64,000 bases of DNA from Streptomyces sp. A3M-1-3. Its GTDB lineage: Bacteria; Actinomycetota; Actinomycetes; Streptomycetales; Streptomycetaceae. Below, piece by piece: positions 7,813-16,494 of this stretch (position 1 is the first letter of the stretch; every line of letters begins with the position of its first letter). Location: the NCBI RefSeq assembly GCF_024213665.1, contig NZ_JANAVP010000010.1:124001-188000 (forward strand), written 5' to 3'. The notes beneath the pieces were generated by a model that was not told the DNA's origin, searched no databases, and saw only the letters and a list, made by a program, of their open reading frames with translations. A program made the position numbers and the translations under genes.

Positions 7813-8870
7813 GTGGTCGCCTCCGCACGCTTGCGGACCCATGCGTTGAGCAGGGTGGCCAGAAGGAGCATCGCTCCGAGGAAGAACTTGAACCAGTCCG
7901 GGTTCCACTCGGCGTAGACGATGCCGTTGCTCGTCATGCCGAAGATGAACGCGCCCACGGCGGAGCCGATCGCCGACCCGTAGCCGCCGGTCATCAGGCA
8001 GCCGCCGATGACGGCCGCGATGATGTAGAGGAACTCGTTGCCGACACCTTCTCCCGACTGGACGACGTCGAAGGAGAAGAGGATGTGCTGGCCCGAGATC
8101 CAGGCGCACAGGGCCACGCCCATGTACAGCCCGATCTTGGTCCTGGTGACCGGGACGCCCACCGCACGGGCCGCGTCCGCGCCGCCGCCGGCCGCGAAGA
8201 TCCAGTTGCCGGCGCGGGTGCGGAGCAGGATCCAGGTGGCGAGGACCACCAGACCGATCCACCACAGGATGGTCACCTTGAGCGTGACGTCGCCGATCGT
8301 CAGCCGGGAGGCGAACAACGCCTTCGCGGACTCGAAGCCCTCCATGTCGCCGATGGACTTCGTGGAGACGGTGCCGCTGATCAGCTTGGTGAAGCCGAGG
8401 TTGAGACCGGTCAGCATCAGGAACGTACCGAGCGTGATGATGAAGCTCGGCAGCTTGGTACGGGTCAGCATGAAGCCGTTGAAGAAGCCGATGGCGAGGG
8501 TGACCACGAGCGAGACGAGCACGCCGACCCAGACGTTCGCCGTCATCTGGTAGCTGAACATCGACGAGATCAGCGCCGAGCTGGTGACCATCACACCGGC
8601 CGACAGGTCGAACTCGCCGCCGATCATCAGCAGCGCGACGGGGACCGCCATGATGCCGATGGTCGAGGCCGAGTAGAGAACCGTGGACAGGCTGTTCGCC
8701 TGCAGAAACGTGTCCGCGACGACCGAGAAGAAGACGAAGACGGCTGCCGCGCCGACGACCGCGCCGAGTTCGGGGCGGCCGAGGAGCCTGCGGAGAAGTG
8801 ACGTCCGTACCAGGCGTTCGTCGGTTCTGCCGGCGGGCGCCGGGGCGGGCGCTGGTGCCGTTGCGGTCAT
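7809..8870 (-). CDS. Sugar ABC transporter permease (RbsC/BPD_transp_2 family)
   Basis: 353 residues. After a proline-alanine cytoplasmic tail there are about ten hydrophobic segments. The family-typical [20 protein letters not shown] motif lies near residue 80 and the EAA-like [20 protein letters not shown] region near the end. It forms the membrane channel of a ribose/inositol-type importer. The gene overlaps the downstream ATPase and the upstream binding-protein gene by four bases each, so the set is one operon. Confidence 0.92.
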   Translation of the reverse strand: MTATAPAPAPAPAGRTDERLVRTSLLRRLLGRPELGAVVGAAAVFVFFSVVADTFLQANSLSTVLYSASTIGIMAVPVALLMIGGEFDLSAGVMVTSSALISSMFSYQMTANVWVGVLVSLVVTLAIGFFNGFMLTRTKLPSFIITLGTFLMLTGLNLGFTKLISGTVSTKSIGDMEGFESAKALFASRLTIGDVTLKVTILWWIGLVVLATWILLRTRAGNWIFAAGGGADAARAVGVPVTRTKIGLYMGVALCAWISGQHILFSFDVVQSGEGVGNEFLYIIAAVIGGCLMTGGYGSAIGSAVGAFIFGMTSNGIVYAEWNPDWFKFFLGAMLLLATLLNAWVRKRAEATT

Positions 8871-9874
8871 CGGGTCCCCCGAATCGTGTAGTCCGCCAGC
8901 TCGGCGGCGTCCTTCCCGGTGATGATCTGGGGCCCGGTGAGGACCGGCCGGCCGCCGCCGAGCACATCGGCGTTGTACTTGTAGAGCCAGAGCAGGTCGA
9001 CCGCCTCGTATCCCTGGAGGTACGGCTGCTGGTCGACGGCGAAGCCGAGCGTGCCGGACTGGAGGTCCTCGGCGACCTGCTCGTTGAGGTCGAAGGTGTC
9101 GACCTCGGCCTCGCTGCCCGCCGCCTCCGCGGCCTTGACCGCGGTGGGCGCGAAGGGCGCTCCGAGGGTGACCACCGCGTCGATGGACGGGTCGGACTGC
9201 AGCCTGGCTTCGAGCGCCGCCTGTACGGACGGCATGTTGGTGCCCTCGACGTACAGGTTCTGCAGCTCACCGCCGAAGGTGTTCTTCGCGCCGGCGCAGC
9301 GCTGCTCGTGGCCGACGTTGCCCTGCTCGTGCAGGACGCAGACGGCCCTCTTCCTGCCGCGCCTGGTCAGTTCCGTACCGACGGCCTCGCCCGCGACGGT
9401 CTCGTCCTGTCCGATGTGAGTGAGCGCGCCGAATTCCTTCGACTGCTCGGAGCCGGAGTTGACGGTGATCACCGGGATACCGGCCCTGACCGCCTTGGTC
9501 ACGACGTCCTTCATGGCGTCGGGCTTGGCGAGGCTGACGATCAGGCCGTCGACCTCCTGGTCGATCGCGGTCTGTACGAACTGGGCCTGCTGCTGCGCCT
9601 GGTCGTCGTGCGAGTAGAGGAACTTGATGTTGTCCTTGTCCGCGGCCTGCTCGGCGCCCTTCTGGACGATGTCCCAGAAGCTGTCGCCGTCGCCCGAATG
9701 CGTGACCATCGCAAAGGTCCAGCGGGGCGTGTCCACCGCGCGGCCCTGGGCGGCCTCGGCCGCCCGCTCCTCGGCGCGCTTGCCTCCCGTACTGCTGCAT
9801 CCCGCCAGGGACGCTCCGAGCACCGCTGCCAGCACGGCGCCGATGGCGCGCACCCCTGTCCGAACCCTTGCCAC
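8867..9874 (-). CDS. Sugar ABC transporter substrate-binding lipoprotein (second paralogue)
   Basis: The GTG at 9874 gives a clean lipoprotein signal: [19 protein letters not shown] followed by lipobox LAGC. The mature part is a periplasmic-binding protein of the ribose/inositol class (peripla_BP_4), with [30 protein letters not shown] and [13 protein letters not shown]. It is anchored outside the membrane and delivers substrate to the permease. It is closely similar over its whole length to the lipoprotein encoded immediately upstream, evidence of a tandem duplication. Having two receptors for one permease suggests a broadened substrate range. Confidence 0.9.
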   Translation of the reverse strand: MARVRTGVRAIGAVLAAVLGASLAGCSSTGGKRAEERAAEAAQGRAVDTPRWTFAMVTHSGDGDSFWDIVQKGAEQAADKDNIKFLYSHDDQAQQQAQFVQTAIDQEVDGLIVSLAKPDAMKDVVTKAVRAGIPVITVNSGSEQSKEFGALTHIGQDETVAGEAVGTELTRRGRKRAVCVLHEQGNVGHEQRCAGAKNTFGGELQNLYVEGTNMPSVQAALEARLQSDPSIDAVVTLGAPFAPTAVKAAEAAGSEAEVDTFDLNEQVAEDLQSGTLGFAVDQQPYLQGYEAVDLLWLYKYNADVLGGGRPVLTGPQIITGKDAAELADYTIRGTR

Positions 9875-9984
9875 GAAGCCGCGCCCTTCTTGCTGTACCA
9901 CTCGCTGTACCACTCGTTGCGGCCGGGAAGTGATCTCGCCCGTCCCGGCCGCCCAAGTATCGGACACAGCTGATCGCGGAGCGC

Positions 9985-10998
9985 TCATCGGGTGCCGTTG
10001 GCGGTGTATTTCTCCAGCGCGGGGACGTCCTTCTCAGTGATGATCGCCGGTCCGGTGAGGACCGGCTTGCCGCCGCCGACTACGTTCGCGTTGGTCTTGT
10101 GGAGCCAGAGCCCGTCGACCGCGAGATAGCCCTGGAGGTAGGGCTGCTGGTCGACGGCGAATCCGATCTGCTGCGCCTTCAGCTGCTTGACCACCTCTTC
10201 GTTGAGATCGAAGGTGTTGATCTCGGCCTTGCTGCCTGCGCCCTCCTTGGCCTCGATGGAGGCGGCCGCGAAGGGCGCGCCCAGCGTGACGACCGCGTCG
10301 ATGTCCTTGCCCGACTGCAGCTTCGCCTCGATGGAGGACTGGGACGAGGGCATGTTGGTGCCCTCGACGTTGAGGTTCTCGACGGAGCCCCGGAAGGTCT
10401 TCTTCACCCCGGCGCAGCGTTCTTCGAGGGAGACGTTGCCCTGCTCGTGGATGACGCAGACCGCCTTCTTCAGTCCGCGCTTGTTCAGTTCCTCGCCGAC
10501 GGCCTCGCCCGCGATGGTCTCCTCCTGGCCGATGTGGCTGAGTGCCCCGAGGGCCTTGGAGAACTGGGCTCCGGAGTTGATGGTGATCACGGGTATGCCG
10601 GCCGCGACCGCCTTCCTGACGGCGTCCCGCATCGCCTCCGGCTTGGCGAGGGTGACGATGATCCCGTCGACGTCGGCGTCGATGTACTGCTGGACCCGCT
10701 GGGCCTGTTCCTTGCCGTCCTTGTTGGCGGCGTAGAGGAATTCGACGTTGTCCTTGGCGGCCGCCTTCTTGGCGCCGCTCTGGACGATGTCCCAGAAGGT
10801 GTCGCCCTCGCCGGAGTGGGTGACCATCGCGATCTTCATCCGTGCGGTCCCGGGACCTTCGCCACCGCCGCCGCTCTGCTCGGGCTTGTCCTCGGATTCC
10901 TTGCCGCCGGAGCCGCTGCATCCGGCCGCGGCCAGTGCGATCGCTGCCGCGAGGACAGCTGCAGTACGGGCCCTGCGGGCCGTGCGCCTGCGCGCCAT
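9985..10998 (-). CDS. Sugar ABC transporter substrate-binding lipoprotein (first paralogue)
   Basis: The ATG at 10998 gives 337 residues: Arg-rich n-region, hydrophobic stretch TAAVLAAAIALAAAGC with lipobox AAGC, a Ser/Gly/Glu-rich linker, then a peripla_BP_4 domain ([55 protein letters not shown]). First gene of the transporter operon. The family binds pentoses, hexoses or inositols. A candidate GntR operator lies about 80 bases upstream of the start, so the regulator at 11122 probably controls it. Confidence 0.9.
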   Translation of the reverse strand: MARRRTARRARTAAVLAAAIALAAAGCSGSGGKESEDKPEQSGGGGEGPGTARMKIAMVTHSGEGDTFWDIVQSGAKKAAAKDNVEFLYAANKDGKEQAQRVQQYIDADVDGIIVTLAKPEAMRDAVRKAVAAGIPVITINSGAQFSKALGALSHIGQEETIAGEAVGEELNKRGLKKAVCVIHEQGNVSLEERCAGVKKTFRGSVENLNVEGTNMPSSQSSIEAKLQSGKDIDAVVTLGAPFAAASIEAKEGAGSKAEINTFDLNEEVVKQLKAQQIGFAVDQQPYLQGYLAVDGLWLHKTNANVVGGGKPVLTGPAIITEKDVPALEKYTANGTR

Positions 10999-11079
10999 GG
11001 TGGTTCCGCCTTTCCTGCCGAGCCGCACCGGTGCGGCTGCCAGGAGTTGTAACGGCGGGTGAAGCACCCCGTCAAGACT

Positions 11080-11090
11080 TTGTCCGAACA
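11080..11090 (-). promoter_or_regulatory. Candidate GntR operator in front of the transporter operon
   Basis: Read on the minus strand TGTTCGGACAA; it resembles TTGTCAGGACAA at 11936 and TTGTTTGGACAC at 11875 (shared TGT-nn-GGACA). Confidence 0.4.
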
Positions 11091-11121
11091 TTCTTACGCG
11101 GACGGGTGCCGGGAGACACGC

Positions 11122-11886
11122 TCAGGGGCGCACCAGCAGCTGGAATTCGAAGGCGTAACGGGAGGCGCGGTAGACATGCGAGCCGAATTCGACGGCGCGT
11201 CCGGTGTCGTCGTACGTGGTGCGCTGCATGGTCAGCAGCGGCGCGCCCTCCGGCTCGCCGAGCTGCTCGCCCTCCTCCGCGCTGGCCGCGCGGGCGCCGA
11301 CCGACTGCCGGGCGCTGTGCAGCGTGATCCCGGCGGCGCGCATCATCCGGTACAGGCCGGTGGCTTCGAGCTGCTCGGTGTCGAGGGGCAGCAGACCGGC
11401 GGGGAGATGGTTGCGCAGCTGCGCCATCGGCTCGTTGTGGGCCAGCCGCAGCCGCTCGACGAGGTGTACCTCGCTGCCTTCCGGTACGGCGAGGGCCGCC
11501 GCGACCTCGGCGCTCGCAGGCTCCAGGGCGTTGCGCAGGACCCTGGTGGCCGGCCGCTGGCCCGCCGCCTCCAGGTCGTCGTACAGGCTGCTCAGCTCCA
11601 GCGGCCGCTTGACCTGGCTGTGCACCACCTGGGTGCCGACGCCGCGGCGGCGCACCAGCAGGCCCTTGTCGACCAGCAGCTGGATGGCCTGGCGGACGGT
11701 GGGCCGGGACAGGCCGAGCCTGCCCGCAAGCTCGATCTCGTTGCCGAGGAGACTGCCGGGGGCGAGCCGGCCCTTCTCTATGGCCGACTCGAGCTGCTGG
11801 GACAGCTGGAAATAGAGCGGGACCGGGCTCGTGCGGTCCACGCTCAGCTGAAGGGACACGGCGGAGTCCGTCAGTTGTTTGGACAC
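11122..11886 (-). CDS. GntR-family regulator (HutC subfamily, HTH plus UTRA)
   Basis: From the GTG at 11886 the product has 254 residues; an ATG ten codons upstream is possible. The winged-helix domain (about residues 25-85) includes PLYFQLSQQLESAIEKGRL and LGLSRPTVRQAIQLLVDKGL. The C-terminal UTRA ligand domain begins near residue 100 and ends AFEFQLLVRP. It is divergent from the Gfo/Idh gene and lies just upstream of the ABC operon, so a repressor sensing a sugar or inositol metabolite is likely. Related TTGTnnGGACAA motifs flank it. Confidence 0.88.
   Translation of the reverse strand: MSKQLTDSAVSLQLSVDRTSPVPLYFQLSQQLESAIEKGRLAPGSLLGNEIELAGRLGLSRPTVRQAIQLLVDKGLLVRRRGVGTQVVHSQVKRPLELSSLYDDLEAAGQRPATRVLRNALEPASAEVAAALAVPEGSEVHLVERLRLAHNEPMAQLRNHLPAGLLPLDTEQLEATGLYRMMRAAGITLHSARQSVGARAASAEEGEQLGEPEGAPLLTMQRTTYDDTGRAVEFGSHVYRASRYAFEFQLLVRP
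11875..11886 (+). promoter_or_regulatory. Candidate GntR operator overlapping its own start
   Basis: TTGTTTGGACAC covers the GTG start of the GntR gene and differs from the 11936 palindrome at three positions. Autoregulation would follow if it is bound. Confidence 0.35.
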
Positions 11887-11935
11887 ACGGTGAGCGTAGT
11901 CGCACGTAAGGACCACAGGAAGTCTGGAGGTTCGG

Positions 11936-11947
11936 TTGTCAGGACAA
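11936..11947. promoter_or_regulatory. Candidate GntR operator palindrome in the divergent promoter
   Basis: TTGTCAGGACAA has perfect TTGTC/GACAA arms around two bases. It sits six bases before a TTGACA (11953-11958) that could be the -35 box of the Gfo/Idh gene. Confidence 0.5.
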
Positions 11948-11987
11948 ACGGATTGACAGGCGGACCAGCGGGGTTCACCTTGTGACC

Positions 11988-12992
11988 ATGCGCATCGGAC
12001 TGATCGGGACGGGCCGCATCGGCTCCTTCCACGCCGGAGTTCTCAGCCGTCATCGAGAGGCAGGGGCCCTGCTCGTCGCGGACGCCGATGCCGCACGGGC
12101 GGTCGCCGTCGCGGACCGGCTCGGCGCCACCGCCGCGCCCTCGGTGGACGAGATCTTCTCCTGGGGCGTGGACGCCGTGGTGATCACCTCCGCCACCTCC
12201 GCGCACGGCGAGCTGATCGGCCGCGCCGCACGGGCCGGCCTGCCGACCTTCTGCGAGAAGCCGATCGCGGTCGACCTGGCGGGCACACTGACCGCACTGC
12301 GCGAGGTGGAGGCGGCCGACGGCATCCTCCAGCTGGGCTTTATGCGCCGCTTCGACGCCGGGTACCGGGCGGCGCGCGAGCTCGTCGCGTCGGGGCGGCT
12401 CGGCCGGCTGCACACCGTACGCGCCATGACGTCCGATCCGGAGCCGCCGCCGGCCGCGTATCTGCCGCTGTCCGGCGGGCTCTACCGGGACTGCCTGGTC
12501 CACGACTTCGACATCCTGCGCTGGGTGACCGGCCGGGAGGTGACCGAGGTGTACGCGACCGGCTCGGACGGCGGGCCGGCGATGTTCCGCGAGGCGGGCG
12601 ACGTCGACACCGCCGCGGCCCTCCTCACCCTGGACGACGGGACGCTGGCCACCGCGACGGCCACCCGGTGCAACGGCGCCGGCTACGACGTACGGATGGA
12701 GCTGGCCGGCGAGCTCGACCAGGTGTCGGTGGGCCTCGACGACCGTACGCCGATCACGTCGACCGAACCGCAGGGACCGCCCGCCGCGACCAAGCCGTGG
12801 CCGGGGTTCCTGGAGCGCTTCGCGCCCGCGTACGAGGCGGAGCTGGACGCGTTCGTCCGGCTCGTACGGGGCGAGGGCCCGAACCCCTGCGACGGCCGCG
12901 AGGCGCTGCACGCGCTGCGGATCGCGGAGGCGTGCGAGCTGTCCCGGCGCGAGCACCGCCCGGTACGGCTGGCGGAGATCCCGGACGCGTAG
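11988..12992 (+). CDS. Gfo/Idh/MocA-family dehydrogenase (inositol 2-dehydrogenase-like)
   Basis: 334 residues from the ATG at 11988; an in-frame GTG two codons earlier is possible and no strong Shine-Dalgarno is seen. The N-terminal Rossmann fold has IGLIGTGRIGSFHAGVL. The nicotinamide/active-site motif CEKPIAVD and the catalytic histidine region DCLVHDFDILRWVTGREV are intact. The family oxidises inositols or sugars with NAD. Placement beside a GntR regulator and an inositol/ribose-type importer supports a role in catabolism of the imported polyol, but the exact substrate is not visible. Confidence 0.85.
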   Translation: MRIGLIGTGRIGSFHAGVLSRHREAGALLVADADAARAVAVADRLGATAAPSVDEIFSWGVDAVVITSATSAHGELIGRAARAGLPTFCEKPIAVDLAGTLTALREVEAADGILQLGFMRRFDAGYRAARELVASGRLGRLHTVRAMTSDPEPPPAAYLPLSGGLYRDCLVHDFDILRWVTGREVTEVYATGSDGGPAMFREAGDVDTAAALLTLDDGTLATATATRCNGAGYDVRMELAGELDQVSVGLDDRTPITSTEPQGPPAATKPWPGFLERFAPAYEAELDAFVRLVRGEGPNPCDGREALHALRIAEACELSRREHRPVRLAEIPDA

Positions 12993-13008
12993 GCCCTGGC
13001 CGCCGTGG

Positions 13009-13422
13009 CTACTGCGCGGTGAGCACCGTGCCCTGGGCCACCGCGCACAGGGTCTCCACGCCTGCCTCGTCCGCGACGTACAGATCGCAGCGGCACACGG
13101 CCTGGCGGCGGCCACCGTGCACGACCGAGGCGCGGGCCACCAGGGTGCGGCCGACGGCCGGGCGTACGTACTGGATGGAGAACCCGCTGGTGAGGACGGC
13201 TATGCCGAGCACGGTGGCCGCTGCGTAGGTGAGCGTGTTGTCGGCGGCGTAGGCCAGCACTCCGCCGTGCAGAAAGCCGTTCTGCTGCCGCAGCTCGTCC
13301 CGGATGTCCACCTCCAGCACGGCTTCCCCGCCGCCGCAGGCGGTGATGCGGGACTGTACGAGCCGGCTGAAGGGCTGCTCGTCGAGCACCTTCTGGGCGA
13401 GTGCGAGGTCGAGTTCCGGCAA
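13009..13422 (-). CDS. PaaI-family hotdog thioesterase
   Basis: 137 residues with the hotdog signature NGFLHGGVLAYAADNTLTYA, in which the HGG turn and following Asp/Glu region form the active site of PaaI-type acyl-CoA thioesterases. The C-terminal half has the β-strands VRPAVGRTLVARASVVHGGR. Cytoplasmic hydrolysis of aryl- or acyl-CoA is the family role; the substrate is unknown. It follows a P450 gene on the same strand at 15 bases, so the two are probably co-transcribed. Confidence 0.85.
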   Translation of the reverse strand: MPELDLALAQKVLDEQPFSRLVQSRITACGGGEAVLEVDIRDELRQQNGFLHGGVLAYAADNTLTYAAATVLGIAVLTSGFSIQYVRPAVGRTLVARASVVHGGRRQAVCRCDLYVADEAGVETLCAVAQGTVLTAQ

Positions 13423-13437
13423 GACGACTCCTTCTGC

Positions 13438-14616
13438 TTACCAGCGGACGGGAAGGCGGCGGACGCCGCGGATCAGCATGCCCGGCAGCCAGTCGAGCGG
13501 ACCACCGTCCGGATCGAGGGCCAGCTCCGGGCAGCGTTCGAGGAGGGTGCGTACGGCGATGCGGCCCTCCAGCCGGGCAAGCGGGGCGCCGAGGCAGTAG
13601 TGGAGGCCGTGGCCGAAGGCCAGGTGGCCCTGCGGCGGGCGGCGGATGTCGAACCGGTCGGGGGCCGGGTGGCGGGCGGGGTCGCGGTTGCCCGCGGCGA
13701 TGCCGACCAGGACCGCCTCGCCCGCCGGGATGACGGTGCCGCCGACCGGGACGGGCTCGCGGCTGAAGCGGGCGGTGCCGGTCTCGACCGGCCCGTCGTA
13801 CCGCAGCATCTCCTCGACCGCTCCGTCGAGGAGGCCGAAGTCGGCGCGGAGGGCGGCCAGTTGGGCGGCGTGCGTGAGCAGGGCGCGTACTCCGTTGGCG
13901 ATGAGATTGACCGTGGTCTCGTGCCCGGCGACGAGCAGGAGGTAGGCCAGCGCGCGCAGTTCGGCGGCGGACAGCCGGTCGCCGTCCTCGGCCCGTGTCC
14001 TGATCAGGGCGCTCAGCAGGTCGTCGGCCGGCCCGGAGCAGCGCTTGTCCTCGATGAGGTCGTCGAGATACGCGGCCAGCTCGGTGACAGCGGTCCGCTC
14101 GGCCTCCGCGCTCGTCGGCGCCACCACGTCGTTGGACCACCGCCGGAACGCCGCGCGGTCCAGGGCCGGCACCCCGAGCAGCTCGCAGATGACCGTGAGG
14201 GGGAGCGGGAAGGCCAGCGCCTCCACCAGGTCGGCCCGCCCGTGCGCCGGCAGTGCGTCGAGCAGGCCGTCGGTGATCCGCTGGATGCGGGGCCGCAGCT
14301 CCTCGACCCGGCGCGCGGTGAACTCGCGGGCGACCAGCTTGCGCAGCCGCGTGTGGTCGGGAGGGTCAAGGACCAGCAGATACGGTCCGACGACCCGTTC
14401 GTCCAGCATGGTGGCGCCGACGGTGGCGGGCGATTTGGACAGCCGGGGGTCGGCGAGGGCGGCCCGCGCCTCCTCATGACCGACGATCAGCCACAGCCGT
14501 CCGCCTTCGGCGGTGTGCACCAAGTGTACGGGTCCGGCCTCGCGCAGCTTCGCGTAGTACGGGTACGGGTCCGCGGTGAAGTCCGCACCGAACTCGCCCA
14601 GATCGACGACCGCCAA
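13438..14616 (-). CDS. Cytochrome P450 (CYP), bacterial class I type
   Basis: 392 residues, the standard soluble bacterial P450 length. The I-helix oxygen motif AGHETTVNLI, the K-helix ExxR in EEMLRYDGP and the heme loop FGHGLHYCLGAPLARLEG with ligand Cys341 are all intact. It needs an external ferredoxin and reductase; the FNR-like protein at the window start is a possible partner. The substrate cannot be told. The downstream thioesterase is probably in the same unit. Confidence 0.92.
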   Translation of the reverse strand: MAVVDLGEFGADFTADPYPYYAKLREAGPVHLVHTAEGGRLWLIVGHEEARAALADPRLSKSPATVGATMLDERVVGPYLLVLDPPDHTRLRKLVAREFTARRVEELRPRIQRITDGLLDALPAHGRADLVEALAFPLPLTVICELLGVPALDRAAFRRWSNDVVAPTSAEAERTAVTELAAYLDDLIEDKRCSGPADDLLSALIRTRAEDGDRLSAAELRALAYLLLVAGHETTVNLIANGVRALLTHAAQLAALRADFGLLDGAVEEMLRYDGPVETGTARFSREPVPVGGTVIPAGEAVLVGIAAGNRDPARHPAPDRFDIRRPPQGHLAFGHGLHYCLGAPLARLEGRIAVRTLLERCPELALDPDGGPLDWLPGMLIRGVRRLPVRW

Positions 14617-14652
14617 CTGCCCTACCCCTCATGCCTGTCCGCCCGGATCGGA

Positions 14653-14746
14653 TCAGCCTACGTGGTCGTCGTCGCTGTCCTCGTCCAGGAGCCCGCCGTC
14701 GTGGACGAGCAGCGCGATCTGCACCCGGTTGTTGAGGCCGAGTTCT
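14653..14746 (-). pseudogene. LuxR/NarL response-regulator C-terminal scrap
   Basis: The minus strand reads RELGLNNRVQIALLVHDGGL and then LDEDSDDDHVG-stop, the recognition helix and tail of a NarL-type response regulator. The receiver and rest of the HTH are gone. It is truncated at about 14746, where a different scrap begins. Confidence 0.65.
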
Positions 14747-14751
14747 CTGGG

Positions 14752-14824
14752 CCTGTTCGGCACGCAGGTCCGCCTCGGTCTGGGCTTCGCGGTGATGGCG
14801 GCCGCCGGCAGCCGCCGCTTCTGA
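14752..14824 (+). pseudogene. Unidentified C-terminal scrap on plus strand
   Basis: The plus strand reads GTQVRLGLGFAVMAAAGSRR and F-stop. It resembles the last segment of a membrane transporter, but it is too short to assign. It abuts the LuxR scrap, so this 219-base gap between P450 and membrane protein genes is a deletion junction. Confidence 0.3.
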
Positions 14825-14835
14825 CACCGTACGGA

Positions 14836-15225
14836 TCAGGCCCGGTCCGCCGGCGTGCTGAGGCGCTCGATCTCGGCGGCATGCTCGCTCATCCGGTTGC
14901 TGACGCTGCCGCCGGTGTAGAGGACGGCGCCGACGACCGAGACCGGTACGGACAGGGCGAGGACGCCGAGGAGTTCGGGCCAGTCACGCTCGGCCGCGCA
15001 GCTGGTGCCGTTCACCGCGCCCTCGTTGGCCGTCCCGTACTCCGTGAAGAACCTCGACTCGCAGTCCCTGGAGCTGTACCGCTCCCCTCCCACCTCGTAC
15101 GGCGTGAGCAGCAGGATCCCGACCCACAGCCACAGCAGCGCGGCCGCGCTGAGCAGTCCGAAGCCCCAGGCCTGGGCTCGCTTGGCGCGCCTGCGGAACT
15201 CGATGTCGTACGCCAGTGAGCGCAT
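14836..15225 (-). CDS. Small two-helix membrane protein, unknown function
   Basis: 129 residues starting at ATG 15225 with GGGGGGAG upstream. Two transmembrane segments (about residues 18-40 and 82-103) flank an extracellular loop containing three cysteines (RDCESRFFTEYG, GTSCAAERDW). I do not recognise the family. Codon use is typical of the host. Confidence 0.65.
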   Translation of the reverse strand: MRSLAYDIEFRRRAKRAQAWGFGLLSAAALLWLWVGILLLTPYEVGGERYSSRDCESRFFTEYGTANEGAVNGTSCAAERDWPELLGVLALSVPVSVVGAVLYTGGSVSNRMSEHAAEIERLSTPADRA

Positions 15226-15276
15226 GGGACTCCCCCCTGTTGTCGAACCCGCTGTCGAACTGCCGAAGATCCGAAG

Positions 15277-16260
15277 TTAGCAAGCGGCCCGGTCGGCGGC
15301 GCGGCGGCCCCAGGTTGTCCCGGTCAGCACCAGTACGGCGCCCAGCAGCCCCAGCAGGCCCAGGCGTTCACCGCCGAGTGCGATGCCCACGGCCGCCGCC
15401 CACAGGGGCTCGGTGCCGAGCAGCAGGCTGACGCGGGAGGGCGAGGTACGGCGTACCGCCCACAACTGCACGAAGAACGCGAAGAGCGTGCAGAAGACGG
15501 AGAGGAAGAGCAGTCCGGCCCATTCCCGGACACCGAAACCGGCCGCCACCGACCAGGGCGTCTCGCCACCGCCCGGCGCCGCTGCGAGGACGGCGAACAC
15601 CGCGACGGCGGCGCCCAGCTGGATGGTCGTCAGGGACAGCGAGTCCGCCTCGGCGGCGGTCCGCACGGCCTTGATGCGCGCCATGAACAGCACGTGGACG
15701 GTACGGGCGAGGGCGGCCAGCAGCATCAGCAGGTCGCCGGTGGACGGGGTGGTGAAACCGCCGCCCTGGGTCAGCAGCACCACGCCGGCGACGGAGAGGC
15801 CGGCGGCGGCCAGGAAGGCCCGCGGTGGCCGCGCCCGGGTCACGGCGGCCTCCGCGAGCGGGGTGAAGATCATGGTGAGGCTGATGATGAGTCCCGCGTT
15901 GGTCGCCGAGGTGTGGACGACTCCGTACGTCTCCAGCAGGAAGATCCCGCTCAGTACGAGCCCCAGCAGGCCGGCGCCGCGCCACTGCGCCGCGGTCAGC
16001 GCGCGCAGCTTCCGCCACCCGGCGACGGCAAGCACCGGCAGTACGATGCCGAAGCGCAGCACGAGCACCGCGACAACGGTGTGGCTGGTGGTGATTCCCT
16101 TGGCCGCCAGATAGCTGGCGCCCCACACCACGGCCACCAGCAGCACCGGCAGATCGGTCAGCCAGGCCCGGCGCGGGGCGAGGGTGGTTGCGCGGGTGGC
16201 GAGGGAGGTCACGGGCGGGCTCCACGGGTGGGGTGGGGTGGAGACGTCGGCGGCTCGCAC
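15277..16260 (-). CDS. DMT-superfamily exporter (EamA/RhaT type)
   Basis: About 327 residues with ten hydrophobic helices arranged as two EamA repeats. Repeat 1 contains WGASYLAAKGI and repeat 2 ends with LLGTEPLWAAAVGIALGGER. The family exports amino acids, purines or other metabolites through the cytoplasmic membrane. The start used is the GTG at 16260; an alternative valine start 16 codons further in would still leave a complete transporter. No substrate clue in the neighbourhood. Confidence 0.85.
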   Translation of the reverse strand: MRAADVSTPPHPWSPPVTSLATRATTLAPRRAWLTDLPVLLVAVVWGASYLAAKGITTSHTVVAVLVLRFGIVLPVLAVAGWRKLRALTAAQWRGAGLLGLVLSGIFLLETYGVVHTSATNAGLIISLTMIFTPLAEAAVTRARPPRAFLAAAGLSVAGVVLLTQGGGFTTPSTGDLLMLLAALARTVHVLFMARIKAVRTAAEADSLSLTTIQLGAAVAVFAVLAAAPGGGETPWSVAAGFGVREWAGLLFLSVFCTLFAFFVQLWAVRRTSPSRVSLLLGTEPLWAAAVGIALGGERLGLLGLLGAVLVLTGTTWGRRAADRAAC

Positions 16261-16431
16261 GCGGAACGATCAACCTAGCCGGGGGCCGCCGGGCACGGAA
16301 GCGGCATTCCGGGGCGTGGACCGGAAGGGCTCGACCAGGGGCGGATGGATCGGGGCAAGGTGCGATACGTAGGGTTAATACCTAGGGAGAACTACCGACC
16401 TCCGGGTCGGCGTGATTTGGGGGGGTTGACA

Positions 16432-16494
16432 ATGTCCACCGAGGCTGCACACAGAGCAGGCGGGCGGCGGAACACGGGGGCGGCCCATGGGTAA
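16432..16494 (+). other. Possible 20-codon upstream ORF overlapping the PBP start
   Basis: ATG at 16432, preceded by a G-rich stretch, opens a frame reading MSTEAAHRAGGRRNTGAAHG and stopping with TAA at 16492, three bases after the PBP ATG (16487). It could couple or attenuate translation of the PBP. It may also be chance. Confidence 0.3.

Noticed and set aside
9893..9916. Direct repeat CTGTACCACTCG x2 before the second binding-protein gene
   Set aside because: Only two short copies in the longer reading frame upstream of the chosen start; no evidence of function.
16426..16431. TTGACA as -35 box for the PBP gene
   Set aside because: No acceptable -10 at 16-18 bases, and it is directly before the small ORF; coincidence is likely.
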